From: DASPKM01 sp963817075
Lineage (GTDB): Bacteria > Bacteroidota > Bacteroidia > Chitinophagales > Chitinophagaceae
Assembly (NCBI GenBank): GCA_963817075.1
Contig: CAWFMT010000009.1
Span: 186,001 to 250,000 of the forward strand
Direction: 5' to 3'
DNA length: 64,000 bases
The position numbers were made by a program, and so were the translations under genes. The notes beneath the pieces are model-generated. The model had not been told where the DNA came from. It did no database searches and saw only the letters and a list, made by a program, of their open reading frames with translations. This document shows positions 19,706 through 28,184 of the stretch, one piece after another; the stretch's first letter is position 1; every line of letters begins with the position of its first letter.

Positions 19706-21205
19706 TCATCGACTATAATTCGGAGCTTCTTTAGTAATCTCTATATCGTGAGCGTGACTTTCACGCATGCCTGCATTGGTGATTCGAATAAATTGTGCCT
19801 GTTGAAGGGCTTCTATATCCTTTGCGCCACAATATCCCATCCCAGCTCTAAGACCTCCCGCGTATTGATATACAATTTCACTAAGGTGTCCTTTAAATGC
19901 AACTCTTCCTTCAATGCCTTCTGGAACAAGCTTCCTTAAGTCATCCTCAACATCCTGGAAATACCGATCACCGCTTCCGAGACTCATCGCACTTATTGAA
20001 CCCATTCCGCGATACTGTTTGAATTTCCTTCCTTCATAGATGATTGTTTCACCTGGACTTTCTTCGGTTCCGGCAAAAATTCCTCCCATCATTACAACAC
20101 TGGCACCTGCTGCAAGCGCTTTGACCATATCTCCCGTATATCGAATACCACCATCAGCTATCAACGGTATTTTCATCTTATTTAAAACTGAGGCTGCTTC
20201 CATTACTGCAGTGATCTGCGGAACACCAGCTCCTGCTACTATTCTTGTTGTGCAAATTGACCCTGGACCTATTCCAACTTTCACAGCATCCGCTCCCGCT
20301 TCTGCAAGTGCTTTGGCTCCGGATGCAGTCCCGATATTACCAGCGATGATCTGAAGATCACTGAAATTCTTCTTCAATTTTTTCAGGGCTTCAATTACTC
20401 CCTTGCTATGACCGTGAGCACTATCAAGGCAAACCACATCCACTCCAATCTGTTGTAAGGCAGCTGCTCTATCCAATAGATCGGATGTAATTCCAAGTGC
20501 AGCACCTGTGCGCAATCGTCCGAATTCATCCTTTGCCGCATTTGGGAAACTTGTCAGTTGTAGTATGTCGCGATAAGTAATTAGTCCAATCAATTTGCCC
20601 GCCTTATTCACTACAGGCAACTTTTCGATCTTGAATTGCTGTAAGATTTTCTCTGCTTTTTTCAAATCTGTTCCTTCAGGAGCAGTTATTAATCCATCCT
20701 TCGTCATCACTTCCTTAACCTTGCGTCTATTGTCTGTTTCAAATCTTAGATCTCTGTTGGTTAAGATCCCCACCAATTTCAGCTTGTCATTTACAATTGG
20801 AATTCCGCCGATCTTGTTTTCTTTCATCAATCGCTGTGCATCCGAGATCTTGGCATTTTCATTCAGGGTTATTGGATCGAGTATCAATCCGCTTTCGCTT
20901 CTTTTGACCTTTCGAACCTGCTCAACCTGTTTTTCAATAGTCATATTCTTGTGAAGAATCCCGATGCCGCCTTCTCTCGCAAGGGCAATGGCAAGATTTG
21001 CTTCTGTTACAGTATCCATCGCGGCTGAAAGCATCGGAACATTCAGGCGAATCTTACGCGTAAGTGAAGTGCTAATGTCAACATCCCTCGGAAGAACCTG
21101 TGAAAATCCGGGAATAAGTAAGACATCGTCAAATGTCAATCCTTCACCGTAAAATTTAGCTGATTTGGGAGATTTAGCAGGAGAAGTATTAAGTATTGTT
21201 GCCAT
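19706..21205 (-). CDS. guaB: Inosine-5'-monophosphate dehydrogenase (GuaB)
   Basis: IMP dehydrogenase oxidises IMP to XMP with NAD, the first committed step of GMP synthesis. The 499-aa protein has the TIM-barrel start (EGLTFDDVLLIPGFS), an inserted tandem CBS pair (about residues 95-215), the catalytic loop GPGSICTTRIVAGAG with its Cys, and the flap region with YRGMGS. The ATG at 21205 is preferred over the TTG two codons before it. A TATCTTTG box ends four bases before the ATG (21209-21216, minus), so the transcript may be nearly leaderless. Confidence 0.96.
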   Translation of the reverse strand: MATILNTSPAKSPKSAKFYGEGLTFDDVLLIPGFSQVLPRDVDISTSLTRKIRLNVPMLSAAMDTVTEANLAIALAREGGIGILHKNMTIEKQVEQVRKVKRSESGLILDPITLNENAKISDAQRLMKENKIGGIPIVNDKLKLVGILTNRDLRFETDNRRKVKEVMTKDGLITAPEGTDLKKAEKILQQFKIEKLPVVNKAGKLIGLITYRDILQLTSFPNAAKDEFGRLRTGAALGITSDLLDRAAALQQIGVDVVCLDSAHGHSKGVIEALKKLKKNFSDLQIIAGNIGTASGAKALAEAGADAVKVGIGPGSICTTRIVAGAGVPQITAVMEAASVLNKMKIPLIADGGIRYTGDMVKALAAGASVVMMGGIFAGTEESPGETIIYEGRKFKQYRGMGSISAMSLGSGDRYFQDVEDDLRKLVPEGIEGRVAFKGHLSEIVYQYAGGLRAGMGYCGAKDIEALQQAQFIRITNAGMRESHAHDIEITKEAPNYSR

Positions 21206-21208
21206 GTG

Positions 21209-21241
21209 CAAAGATAGCCGGACGGGGAAATATGAGCCAAA
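21209..21241 (-). promoter_or_regulatory. Candidate guaB promoter (TTTG-N21-TATCTTTG)
   Basis: On the minus strand a TTTG at 21238-21241 and TATCTTTG at 21209-21216 match the Bacteroidota -33/-7 consensus. The -7 box lies directly against the guaB ATG. Confidence 0.55.
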
Positions 21242-21317
21242 TGAAATTTCCGGCTATTGTATTCAGGAAAATTTGAGAAGTCTCCGGCTAACAGCATCTT
21301 ATTTATCTTGCAACCAC

Positions 21318-22394
21318 ATGGATACTACAATTGCCTACAGCAGGTTGTTTGATTTCAGTTGTCGCGTATTTGAAAAAATAGGATGCTCCGGTGAAGATGC
21401 TGCAATTGCCAGCAAGGTCTTATTATCTGCCGACCTCAGAGGGATCGATTCACATGGCGTTGCGCGGCTAAGCGGATATGTAAGATTATGGGAAGCGGGT
21501 CGTGTGAATGCAAATCCATCAATTAAGAAGATTCATGAAACCCCCTCAACAGCAGTAGTAGATGGAGATTCCGGACTTGGCTTGGTGGTAGCTCCCAAAG
21601 CAATGGAGATCGCCATTCAAAAAGCAAAGGAAGTTGGCACCGGATGGGTGGCTGTTCAGAATTCAAATCATTTTGGAATTGCATCGGTCCATGGAATGCT
21701 TGCATTGAAACACGATATGATCGGTATTGTGATGACGAATGCCAGTCCGTTGGTTGCTCCAACTTTTTCAACTGAGCGATTGCTTGGGACTAATCCAATC
21801 TGCGTTTGTGTTCCGGCAGGCAAGCAGCCTCCTTTCATTGCCGATCTTGCAACTACCACAGCTGCAAATGGTAAACTTGAAATTCTCCAGCGTAAGAATC
21901 AAAGAGCTCCCAGTGGTTGGATTCAGGATAAGGAAGGCAAGATATCTACCAATCCGCATGAGCTTAAAGCTGGTGGAGCGCTCCTCCCACTTGGTGGTGA
22001 TCGGGAGCATGGAAGTCATAAAGGATATGCTCTTGGTGCAATCGTCGATATCTTTTCCGCTGTTTTAAGTGGAGCAAATTATGCGTCATGGGTCCCGCCA
22101 TTTGTAAGTTTTTTGCCTGTCGGCGAAGACTTACCTGGTAAAGGAATTGGGCATTTTTTTGGTGCAATGCGGATCGATGCCTTTCGTTCTGCGGAAGATT
22201 TTAAAAAACACATGGATCAATGGATAAACCGATTCAGGAATGCGTCCACCATCGTAGGGGAAGATAAAGTATTGATCCCTGGAGATCCGGAGAGAGAAAT
22301 GGAAACTGAAAGGTTTGCGAATGGTATTCCCATTTTAAAACCCGTGATGGAGGATCTGGAATACTTATCAGAAAGGTTTGAGTTGAAGTTATAA
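21318..22394 (+). CDS. Malate/L-lactate dehydrogenase family (Ldh_2) oxidoreductase
   Basis: A 358-aa NAD(P)-dependent 2-hydroxyacid dehydrogenase of the Ldh_2 family, which includes ureidoglycolate, malate and sulfolactate dehydrogenases. The hallmarks are DLRGIDSHGVARL near the N-terminus with the catalytic His, the NSNHFGIA motif, GTNPICVCVP, and HGSHKGYALGAIVD. The frame is open from 21165, but homologues begin shortly before the first helix, so I use the ATG at 21318. It is divergent from guaB and 101 bases upstream of cphA, with a repeat between, so co-transcription with cphA is possible but not shown. The substrate is undetermined. Confidence 0.88.
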   Translation: MDTTIAYSRLFDFSCRVFEKIGCSGEDAAIASKVLLSADLRGIDSHGVARLSGYVRLWEAGRVNANPSIKKIHETPSTAVVDGDSGLGLVVAPKAMEIAIQKAKEVGTGWVAVQNSNHFGIASVHGMLALKHDMIGIVMTNASPLVAPTFSTERLLGTNPICVCVPAGKQPPFIADLATTTAANGKLEILQRKNQRAPSGWIQDKEGKISTNPHELKAGGALLPLGGDREHGSHKGYALGAIVDIFSAVLSGANYASWVPPFVSFLPVGEDLPGKGIGHFFGAMRIDAFRSAEDFKKHMDQWINRFRNASTIVGEDKVLIPGDPEREMETERFANGIPILKPVMEDLEYLSERFELKL

Positions 22395-22406
22395 TAAGAA
22401 AGAATT

Positions 22407-22441
22407 TAACCGCAAGGAACAAAGACGCAAGGTTCGCGAGG
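22407..22441 (+). repeat. Dispersed intergenic repeat, family A copy 4
   Basis: Plus-strand copy (taaccgcaaggaacaaagac core) in the gap between the Ldh_2 gene and cphA. Confidence 0.65.
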
Positions 22442-22495
22442 AAATTGCCGCTTGAAAAAACATTGTAAATTGAATGTTCTCCCAAAAACTGCTTT

Positions 22496-25138
22496 ATGAA
22501 GATTCTCGATATTAAAGTTCTCAAGGGACCGAATTACTGGAGTATTCGTCGTTCTCAATTAATACAGATGCGTTTGGATCTTGAAGAGATGGAGCAACGG
22601 CCCACTAATTCTATTCCGGGATTCAAAGACCGTTTGGAGAAATTATTTCCAACCATGTATGGCCATCGGTGCAGTGTAGGTGAACCGGGTGGATTTTTTC
22701 AAAGAGTTGAAGAAGGTACGTGGATGGGCCATGTGATCGAACATATCGCCCTTGAATTACAAACTCTCGCCGGTATGGATTGTGGCTTTGGGAGGACAAG
22801 AGGTACTGGAAATAAAGAGGGTGAATATTTTGTTGTGTTCAATTATATGGAAGAAGATGCAGGTGTTTATGCTGCAAAGGCAGCAGTTAGTATTACTCAG
22901 GCACTGGCTGATGGAATTGATTATGATCTTTCCAATGATATTCAAAACCTTCGTGAAATCCGCGAGGACACAAGGCTTGGTCCTTCTACAGGTTGCATAG
23001 TAGCAGAAGCAGTTAAAAGAGATATACCATTTATCAGGTTGAATAAACAATCACTTGTTCAACTTGGATATGGAATTCATCAGAAAAGAATACGTGCAAC
23101 AATTGCAAGTACTACTTCAAATATTGCAGTTGATATAGCAGGTGATAAGGATGAGACAAAAAAATTGTTGGGCGCAGCGGAAATCCCAGTTCCAGGTGGT
23201 AGCATTATTCGCACGGATGTAGGGTTGAAGGAAGCGATTGAAAAATTTGGCTACCCACTAGTCATAAAGCCGGTAGATGGAAATCATGGCAAAGGGGCAA
23301 CCACAAATATTACAAACTGGGATCAGGCCATAAAAGCATTGGAAGCAGCGCAGAAATATGGGCGAAGTGTGATAGTAGAAAGGTTTATTGTTGGATTCGA
23401 TTTCAGAGTATTGGTCATCAATTATAAGTTCATTGCTGCTGCACTCAGAACTCCAGCCGCTGTTACTGGTGATGGCATTCACGATATTCAATATCTCATC
23501 GATGAAATAAACAAAGATCCCAGAAGAGGTTATGGGCATGAAAAAGTATTGACACAGATAACTGTTGATGATTTCACATGGAAGATGCTTAATGATAAAG
23601 GCATCACATTGCAAACAATTCCGCCAGATGGAGAACAGGTCTTATTAAAACCAACAGCTAATCTTAGTACGGGTGGCACCTCCACTGATGTAACCGATGA
23701 GGTTCATCCTGCCAACATCTTTATGTGTGAAAGGATCGCGAAAATTATTGGACTTGATATTTGCGGAATTGATATCATGGCTCCCGATCTCAGAGTTCCA
23801 GTATCAGAAAATGGAGGGGCCATATTAGAGGTCAATGCTGCACCGGGATTCAGGATGCATATTGAGCCGGCAGAAGGCTTGCCAAGAAATGTTGCCGAAC
23901 CTGTGATTGATATGCTTTTTCCAAAAGGAAGTCATGGAAGGATCCCAATCATCGCGATAACAGGAACCAATGGCAAAACAACTACAACAAGACTTACTGC
24001 ACACATAGCAAAAGGGGCTGGTAAAAAAGTTGGATATACAACGAGTGATGGAGTTTATATTCAGAACCAGCTCATGATGAAAGGAGATTGCACTGGTCCT
24101 GTAAGTTCACAATTCGTTTTAAAGGATCCGACGGTGGATTTTGCAGTGCTGGAATGTGCCAGGGGAGGTATTCTTCGCTCAGGGCTTGCGTTCAACCAAT
24201 GTGATGTTGCCATTGTTACCAATGTCGCGGCCGACCATATGGGACTAGGCGGAATTAATACGCTTGATCAAATGGCGAAAGTGAAAAGCGTAGTGCCCGA
24301 AACTGTTAGAAAGGACGGTTTCGCCATTCTGAATGCTGATGATGATCTGGTTTACGCAATGAAAGATGAACTGGAATGCAGGATCGGGCTATTTAGTATG
24401 GATGAAAATAATCCGCGGATTAAAAAACATTGCAATGATGGAGGATTAGCAACAGTATATGAGAATGGCAACGTAAGTATACTAAAAGGCAATTGGAAGA
24501 TCAGGGTATTGAAAGCGAATGAAATTCCGCTCACGTTTGGAGGTAAGGCCGTTCACAATATCGCCAATTGTCTGCCTGCTGTACTTGCAACCTACTTGTT
24601 CCGCGATATTTCCATTGAAGATATCAGGGCCGCACTTCAAAGTTTTGAGCCATCGTCTTCACAAACACCTGGAAGGCTAAACTTTTTTCATTTCAAAAAT
24701 TTCACCTTCCTGGCAGATTTTGCACACAACCCGCATGGACTAAGATTATTGTGTGATTTTATTAGTAAACTGGATTATAAACACCGGGTTGGGATCATTA
24801 GCGGAACGGGTGACAGGCGGGATGAAGATATCCGTGAGCTGGGCGAAATTTCAGCTCAACATTTCGATGAGATCATTATAAGATGTGATAAAAATTTGAG
24901 GGGTAGAACAGCAGATGAGATCATAGGATTACTTAAGGAAGGAATCGATAAAGTGGATGGAGGTATACCAACTGTGATCATCCCAAATGAGGATGAGGCG
25001 CTTGAGTATGCCTATGCCAATACGCAACCTGGCACCCTGGTTACAATCATGTGTGATGTTGTATCTAAAGCTCTTGATAAGATCAGGGAATTGAAAGAAC
25101 GGGAAGAGAAGGGGAAGGAGTTGCCTGTGGTTTCCTAG
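22496..25138 (+). CDS. cphA: Cyanophycin synthetase (CphA)
   Basis: CphA polymerises aspartate and arginine into cyanophycin, a nitrogen store, using ATP. The 880-aa length matches the cyanobacterial enzyme. The N-terminal domain (to about residue 200) starts MKILDIKVLKGPNYWS. An ATP-grasp domain follows (FGYPLVIKPVDGNHGKG, LEVNAAPGFRMH), then a Mur-ligase-like domain with the P-loop GTNGKTTTT at 490-498, ADFAHNPHG and SGTGDRRDEDI. All three modules look intact. The degradative partner, cyanophycinase, is at 51356-52249. A strong inverted repeat follows the stop. Arg/Asp use is the family norm; substrate use here is inferred. Confidence 0.94.
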   Translation: MKILDIKVLKGPNYWSIRRSQLIQMRLDLEEMEQRPTNSIPGFKDRLEKLFPTMYGHRCSVGEPGGFFQRVEEGTWMGHVIEHIALELQTLAGMDCGFGRTRGTGNKEGEYFVVFNYMEEDAGVYAAKAAVSITQALADGIDYDLSNDIQNLREIREDTRLGPSTGCIVAEAVKRDIPFIRLNKQSLVQLGYGIHQKRIRATIASTTSNIAVDIAGDKDETKKLLGAAEIPVPGGSIIRTDVGLKEAIEKFGYPLVIKPVDGNHGKGATTNITNWDQAIKALEAAQKYGRSVIVERFIVGFDFRVLVINYKFIAAALRTPAAVTGDGIHDIQYLIDEINKDPRRGYGHEKVLTQITVDDFTWKMLNDKGITLQTIPPDGEQVLLKPTANLSTGGTSTDVTDEVHPANIFMCERIAKIIGLDICGIDIMAPDLRVPVSENGGAILEVNAAPGFRMHIEPAEGLPRNVAEPVIDMLFPKGSHGRIPIIAITGTNGKTTTTRLTAHIAKGAGKKVGYTTSDGVYIQNQLMMKGDCTGPVSSQFVLKDPTVDFAVLECARGGILRSGLAFNQCDVAIVTNVAADHMGLGGINTLDQMAKVKSVVPETVRKDGFAILNADDDLVYAMKDELECRIGLFSMDENNPRIKKHCNDGGLATVYENGNVSILKGNWKIRVLKANEIPLTFGGKAVHNIANCLPAVLATYLFRDISIEDIRAALQSFEPSSSQTPGRLNFFHFKNFTFLADFAHNPHGLRLLCDFISKLDYKHRVGIISGTGDRRDEDIRELGEISAQHFDEIIIRCDKNLRGRTADEIIGLLKEGIDKVDGGIPTVIIPNEDEALEYAYANTQPGTLVTIMCDVVSKALDKIRELKEREEKGKELPVVS

Positions 25139-25198
25139 ATTTTGCGATTTGATTCTAAACAAAACCTCAAAAACCAAAAGACAATAACCAAATAATGT

Positions 25199-25245
25199 GA
25201 ACCAAATCTCAAATTCCAATTTCTTTGAATTTTGAGATTTGGTTC
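25199..25245 (+). terminator. Long AT-rich inverted repeat downstream of cphA
   Basis: Arms GAACCAAATCTCAAATTC (25199-25216) and its near-perfect complement (25227-25245) form an 18-base hairpin 60 bases past the cphA stop. It may end the cphA transcript, although no T run follows. Confidence 0.5.
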
Positions 25246-25295
25246 TTGGTACTTGGCAAATGGATCTCTTAACAGACTCATCTTTAGGAAAATAC

Positions 25296-25323
25296 AAAAG
25301 CGCGGCTCTTTTCCGCGCTTTTT
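25296..25323. terminator. Rho-independent terminator (bidirectional)
   Basis: AAAAGCGCGG and CCGCGCTTTT arms around a seven-base loop with T runs on both strands. It ends the minus-strand tRNA-Gln transcript and any read-through from cphA. Confidence 0.8.
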
Positions 25324-25325
25324 TG

Positions 25326-25396
25326 TTGCCCGACCTGGATTCGAACCAAGACGTTCAGATCCAGAATCTGACGTACTACCCTTATACTATCGGGCA
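25326..25396 (-). tRNA. tRNA-Gln (anticodon CTG)
   Basis: Read on the minus strand, the cloverleaf closes: acceptor TGCCCGA/TCGGGCA, anticodon stem TCAGA/TCTGA with loop TTCTGGA (anticodon CTG), and T-loop GGTTCGAATCC. CCA is not encoded. It decodes CAG and lies 42 bases downstream of a second glutamine tRNA. Confidence 0.93.
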
Positions 25397-25410
25397 ATTG
25401 TTTGAAGAAA

Positions 25411-25436
25411 AAAGCGACCTGTTAGTGGATCGCTTT
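25411..25436 (-). terminator. Hairpin with T run between the two tRNA-Gln genes
   Basis: Perfect seven-base arms AAAGCGA/TCGCTTT; on the minus strand the second arm runs into TTTTTT. It looks like an intrinsic terminator after the upstream tRNA-Gln(TTG). Confidence 0.6.
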
Positions 25437-25438
25437 AG

Positions 25439-25509
25439 TTGGCCTACCTGGATTCGAACCAAGACGAACAGAACCAAAATCTGTCGTACTACCATTATAC
25501 TATAGGCCA
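25439..25509 (-). tRNA. tRNA-Gln (anticodon TTG)
   Basis: Minus-strand cloverleaf: acceptor TGGCCTA/TAGGCCA, anticodon stem ACAGA/TCTGT with loop TTTTGGT (anticodon TTG), and T-loop GGTTCGAATCC. CCA is not encoded. It decodes CAA; with its neighbour it covers both glutamine codons. Confidence 0.93.
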
Positions 25510-25583
25510 TTGACCGTCAACCCCAGCTTTCGCAAAGGGAGTGCAAATTTAAGGCTGAGCCTAGGATGTACCAAATGGAATTT

Positions 25584-25724
25584 CGTGTTTCGAGTTTAGG
25601 GTTTAGTGTTTAGCGTTTAAGTGCACTTACCTAGACTTACGGCTTACAACTCACGTCTCTCGACTCACGTCTCACGACCCACGGCTCCCTACTCATGATT
25701 CACGATTCACGACTCACGACCCCA
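25584..25724. repeat. Low-complexity repeat (GTTTAG and ACTCACG-type units)
   Basis: In the 432-base gene-free stretch 25510-25941. The first part repeats GTTTAGNGTTTAG; the second repeats ACTCACGNCTCACGA-like units up to about 25720. Beyond it is unique sequence, then the glycoside hydrolase promoter region. No gene is seen. Confidence 0.6.
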
Positions 25725-25890
25725 TGCCATACAGACTCCCAGGGTTACGTAGTTCTACTAACGTAAACTAAGCGTTTCCTTAACAATCCAAAGACTCCGG
25801 ATTCTGTCATACTCGGAATTATGTTGACAATGGGTGCAAAAAAGACATCCAAATAACATGCACACAACAATTTGAAGATTTATTGAACGT

Positions 25891-25917
25891 TATTTTTGAG
25901 TCGTAAAATTTTTACGA
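25891..25917 (+). promoter_or_regulatory. Candidate -7 box and 17-base palindromic operator
   Basis: TATTTTTG (25891-25898) fits the -7 consensus, with TTTG at 25871-25874 (spacing 16, shorter than usual). It is followed at once by the perfect palindrome TCGTAAAATTTTTACGA (25901-25917), which sits over the expected transcription start and 24 bases before the glycoside hydrolase ATG, a good place for a repressor. Confidence 0.5.
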
Positions 25918-25941
25918 GCAGGATAAGTCAATCCTCCTACT

Positions 25942-27045
25942 ATGATAAACGTCTCCGCTAAAGAATTCGATCTTGAAATTGCAGGTCGATGGTCAGAAGA
26001 AAAAGCCAATGAATGGTACGAACGCCAGGGATGGCTGGTAGGTTGCAACTACATTCCAAGTACGGCGATCAATCAACTGGAAATGTGGCAACCTGAAACT
26101 TTCGATCTTATACAAATTGATAAAGAACTTGGCTGGGCTCAAGGCCTCGGCTTCAATACAGTTCGTGTATTTCTTCATCACTTATTATGGGAACAGGATC
26201 CGAAAGGGTTTCTTGCCAGGCTTGATCTTTTTCTTGAAGTAGCCAATAAACATGGAATTGGAACTATGCTGGTTTTGTTTGATGCAGTATGGGATCCATA
26301 TCCAAAACTTGGTATACAGCCCGAGCCTAAATTCGGAGTTCATAATTCTGGATGGGTTCAAAGTCCGGGAGCAGAATTGCTGAAGAAAACCGATGCATAT
26401 GATACACTCCAGCATTATGTGCAAGGTGTGATCGGAAAATTTGCCAATGATGAACGTGTAGTGATCTGGGATCTGTTCAATGAGCCCGACAATATGAATC
26501 TTACTTCTTATAAGGATGATGACTATGGTGTTTGCAAAGCAGAGCTTTCAATGAAGCTTTTAAGAAAAACTATTGGATGGGCAAGGGCTATGAATCCAAT
26601 TCAGCCGTTGACTGCAGCTCCCTGGAATTGGACAGAAGGAAATTTATCAGATCTTGATAATTATATGTTCAACCATTCTGATGTAATAAGTTTTCATTGT
26701 TATGAGAACAAGAAAGGAATGGAAGAAAGAATTAAGTCTTTAAAACGATTCAATCGTCCTATGTTCTGTACAGAATATATGGCGCGTCCTAATGGAAGTA
26801 CTTTTGAAAGTGTTTTGCCAGTCTTAAAGAAATATAACATCGGCGCATATAATTGGGGATTTGTGGCAGGCAAAACCCAAACACATTTTCCATGGGATTC
26901 CTGGGCTGGGTCTTATGAGAAGGAGCCCGAGGTTTGGTTTCACGATATTTTCCATTCCAATGGAATGCCTTTTGACCATCGTGAAATTCGATTTATAAGA
27001 AAGGTGACTAAGAAAGAAAAAACATCCTACCAGAAAGTCGCATAG
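25942..27045 (+). CDS. Clan-A glycoside hydrolase (GH5-like, cellulase/xylanase family)
   Basis: A 367-aa TIM-barrel glycosidase. The acid/base Glu181 lies in IWDLFNEPDN and the nucleophile Glu278 in MFCTEYMARP, the two catalytic positions of clan GH-A; an N-terminal GCNYIPS and FNTVRVFLHHLLW segment fit strand 1-2 of the barrel. There is no signal peptide, so it acts in the cytosol, perhaps on imported oligosaccharides. The exact family and substrate are uncertain. It is monocistronic, with a palindrome just upstream suggesting control by a repressor and a clear terminator after the stop. Confidence 0.83.
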   Translation: MINVSAKEFDLEIAGRWSEEKANEWYERQGWLVGCNYIPSTAINQLEMWQPETFDLIQIDKELGWAQGLGFNTVRVFLHHLLWEQDPKGFLARLDLFLEVANKHGIGTMLVLFDAVWDPYPKLGIQPEPKFGVHNSGWVQSPGAELLKKTDAYDTLQHYVQGVIGKFANDERVVIWDLFNEPDNMNLTSYKDDDYGVCKAELSMKLLRKTIGWARAMNPIQPLTAAPWNWTEGNLSDLDNYMFNHSDVISFHCYENKKGMEERIKSLKRFNRPMFCTEYMARPNGSTFESVLPVLKKYNIGAYNWGFVAGKTQTHFPWDSWAGSYEKEPEVWFHDIFHSNGMPFDHREIRFIRKVTKKEKTSYQKVA

Positions 27046-27067
27046 TGTCAAAATATATTTTATCGAT

Positions 27068-27092
27068 GGGTCCCGATTTTCGGGACCTTTTC
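27068..27092 (+). terminator. Rho-independent terminator of the glycoside hydrolase gene
   Basis: GGTCCCGA/TCGGGACC arms with a three-base loop, followed by TTTT, 23 bases past the stop. Confidence 0.85.
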
Positions 27093-27118
27093 ATTTACTT
27101 CACCAAGTATTTTTTTTT

Positions 27119-27314
27119 ACCGCAGAGAAAGGAGAGCGCAGAGTTAGCGCTGAGATTTATGTCGAATTCAGTTCTCATAATTTCTCTCTGCGTATTCTCT
27201 TTTTACTCATGTTCTCTGCGGTGATTTTTTTACTACAGAGATAGGAGGATGCAGAGTTAGCGCTGAGATTCATGTCCCTCTGCGTATTCTCTTTTTACTT
27301 TCGTTCTCTGCGGT
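27119..27314. repeat. Family B intergenic repeat, two tandem copies
   Basis: Fills most of the 308-base gap 27046-27353. Copy 1 (27119-27222) begins ACCGCAGAG and ends CTCTGCGGT, with internal GCAGAGTTAGCGCTGAGATT and CTCTGCGTATTCTCTTTTTAC. Copy 2 (27231-27314) repeats this in shorter form. Each copy is an inverted repeat. A related fragment lies near 46613-46665. Confidence 0.7.
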
Positions 27315-27353
27315 TATTCTTTTATGAAAAAACTCAAAGTGCGACTACGATAT

Positions 27354-28037
27354 TTATTTGATCGAAGTAATAGCGGTTCCTCCACCTGATTTGTTTTCTG
27401 TTTTTACAATGCCGAAACCTGGTGAATACCATTCTATGAATTCAAAGTTCATTGGAACACCGATTGGTCCCATCTTCATATGCATTTTTGACTTTCCTGA
27501 TATTTTAAAACATTCCCATGTACCTGCAGTTGTAGTGACTGATTCTTTACCAATGACCTTTCGCTCATTTATAGTCATGTTCAATGTATACTTCATTGGA
27601 CCGTTCTGTGCTTCCATTGCAAAATTGCCGTCTTTAAGAGCATCACCTTCTTTCAGGTTTACCGGGTATTCAAGATAATTGGATTCAGCTTTAACTTCTG
27701 TATCCTTAAACTGCTCCATTTGCTGTTGAGGAACCATCATTTTCATATCCATCAATATAATACCACCAGTGCATTTTATTTCATTGACGGCTTTCGCAAT
27801 TGTTTTGCCCTTTTTATCAAACATTTCAGTATTTATCGTTCCTGTTGTGGAACCAGATGCACTTTTTACATTGGATACATTATCAACTTTCTTGCCTGTA
27901 GCATCGCCCTTCTTATTGTAGATAGTAGTCTCAATAGTTTTATCCTGTTGCAGATATAAGTACTGCTTACAATCCTGGGCCTTAGTTGAGCCAGTTATCA
28001 GAATAAAAATAAAAGTGGCTAAGCGCATTGTTTTCAT
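27354..28037 (-). CDS. Secreted DUF3108-like (TapB family) protein
   Basis: A 227-aa exported protein with signal peptide (RLATFIFILITGSTKA) and a beta-rich mature part. The pattern of short strands (YLEYPVNLKEGDALKDGNF, GTWECFKISGK, EWYSPGFGIVKTE) is that of DUF3108-like proteins from Bacteroidota, whose role is unknown. One Cys follows the signal peptide by three residues (QDCKQY), not in a lipobox. The gene is single, between the family-B repeat and the rfbD end of the sugar operon. Confidence 0.68.
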   Translation of the reverse strand: MKTMRLATFIFILITGSTKAQDCKQYLYLQQDKTIETTIYNKKGDATGKKVDNVSNVKSASGSTTGTINTEMFDKKGKTIAKAVNEIKCTGGIILMDMKMMVPQQQMEQFKDTEVKAESNYLEYPVNLKEGDALKDGNFAMEAQNGPMKYTLNMTINERKVIGKESVTTTAGTWECFKISGKSKMHMKMGPIGVPMNFEFIEWYSPGFGIVKTENKSGGGTAITSIK

Positions 28038-28105
28038 ATCTAACTATTTTCTACAAGTTAGCAATACTTCCAAAATTCCACAGTCTTGCGATCGGTAAAA
28101 AAGAT

Positions 28106-28184
28106 TCACCGCCAAGGCACAAAGACGCAAAGTAACGCAAGGAATTCTGGCGCAACCTTGCGCAATGGCGTCTTGGCGGTTAAG
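28106..28184. repeat. Dispersed intergenic repeat, family A copy 5 (long inverted pair)
   Basis: A forward unit (caccgccaaggcacaaagac) is followed by its inverted counterpart (ggcgtcttggcggttaa), so the 79 bases can fold into one long hairpin. It lies just past the rfbD stop and could end the sugar operon. Confidence 0.7.

Noticed and set aside
25239..25505. 88-codon plus-strand open frame over the tRNA genes
   Set aside because: It is antisense to two well-formed tRNA-Gln genes and encodes their complement, with no start context.
25584..25724. CRISPR-like appearance of the ACTCACG block
   Set aside because: Units are short and there is no constant repeat with variable spacers of even length; no cas gene is near.
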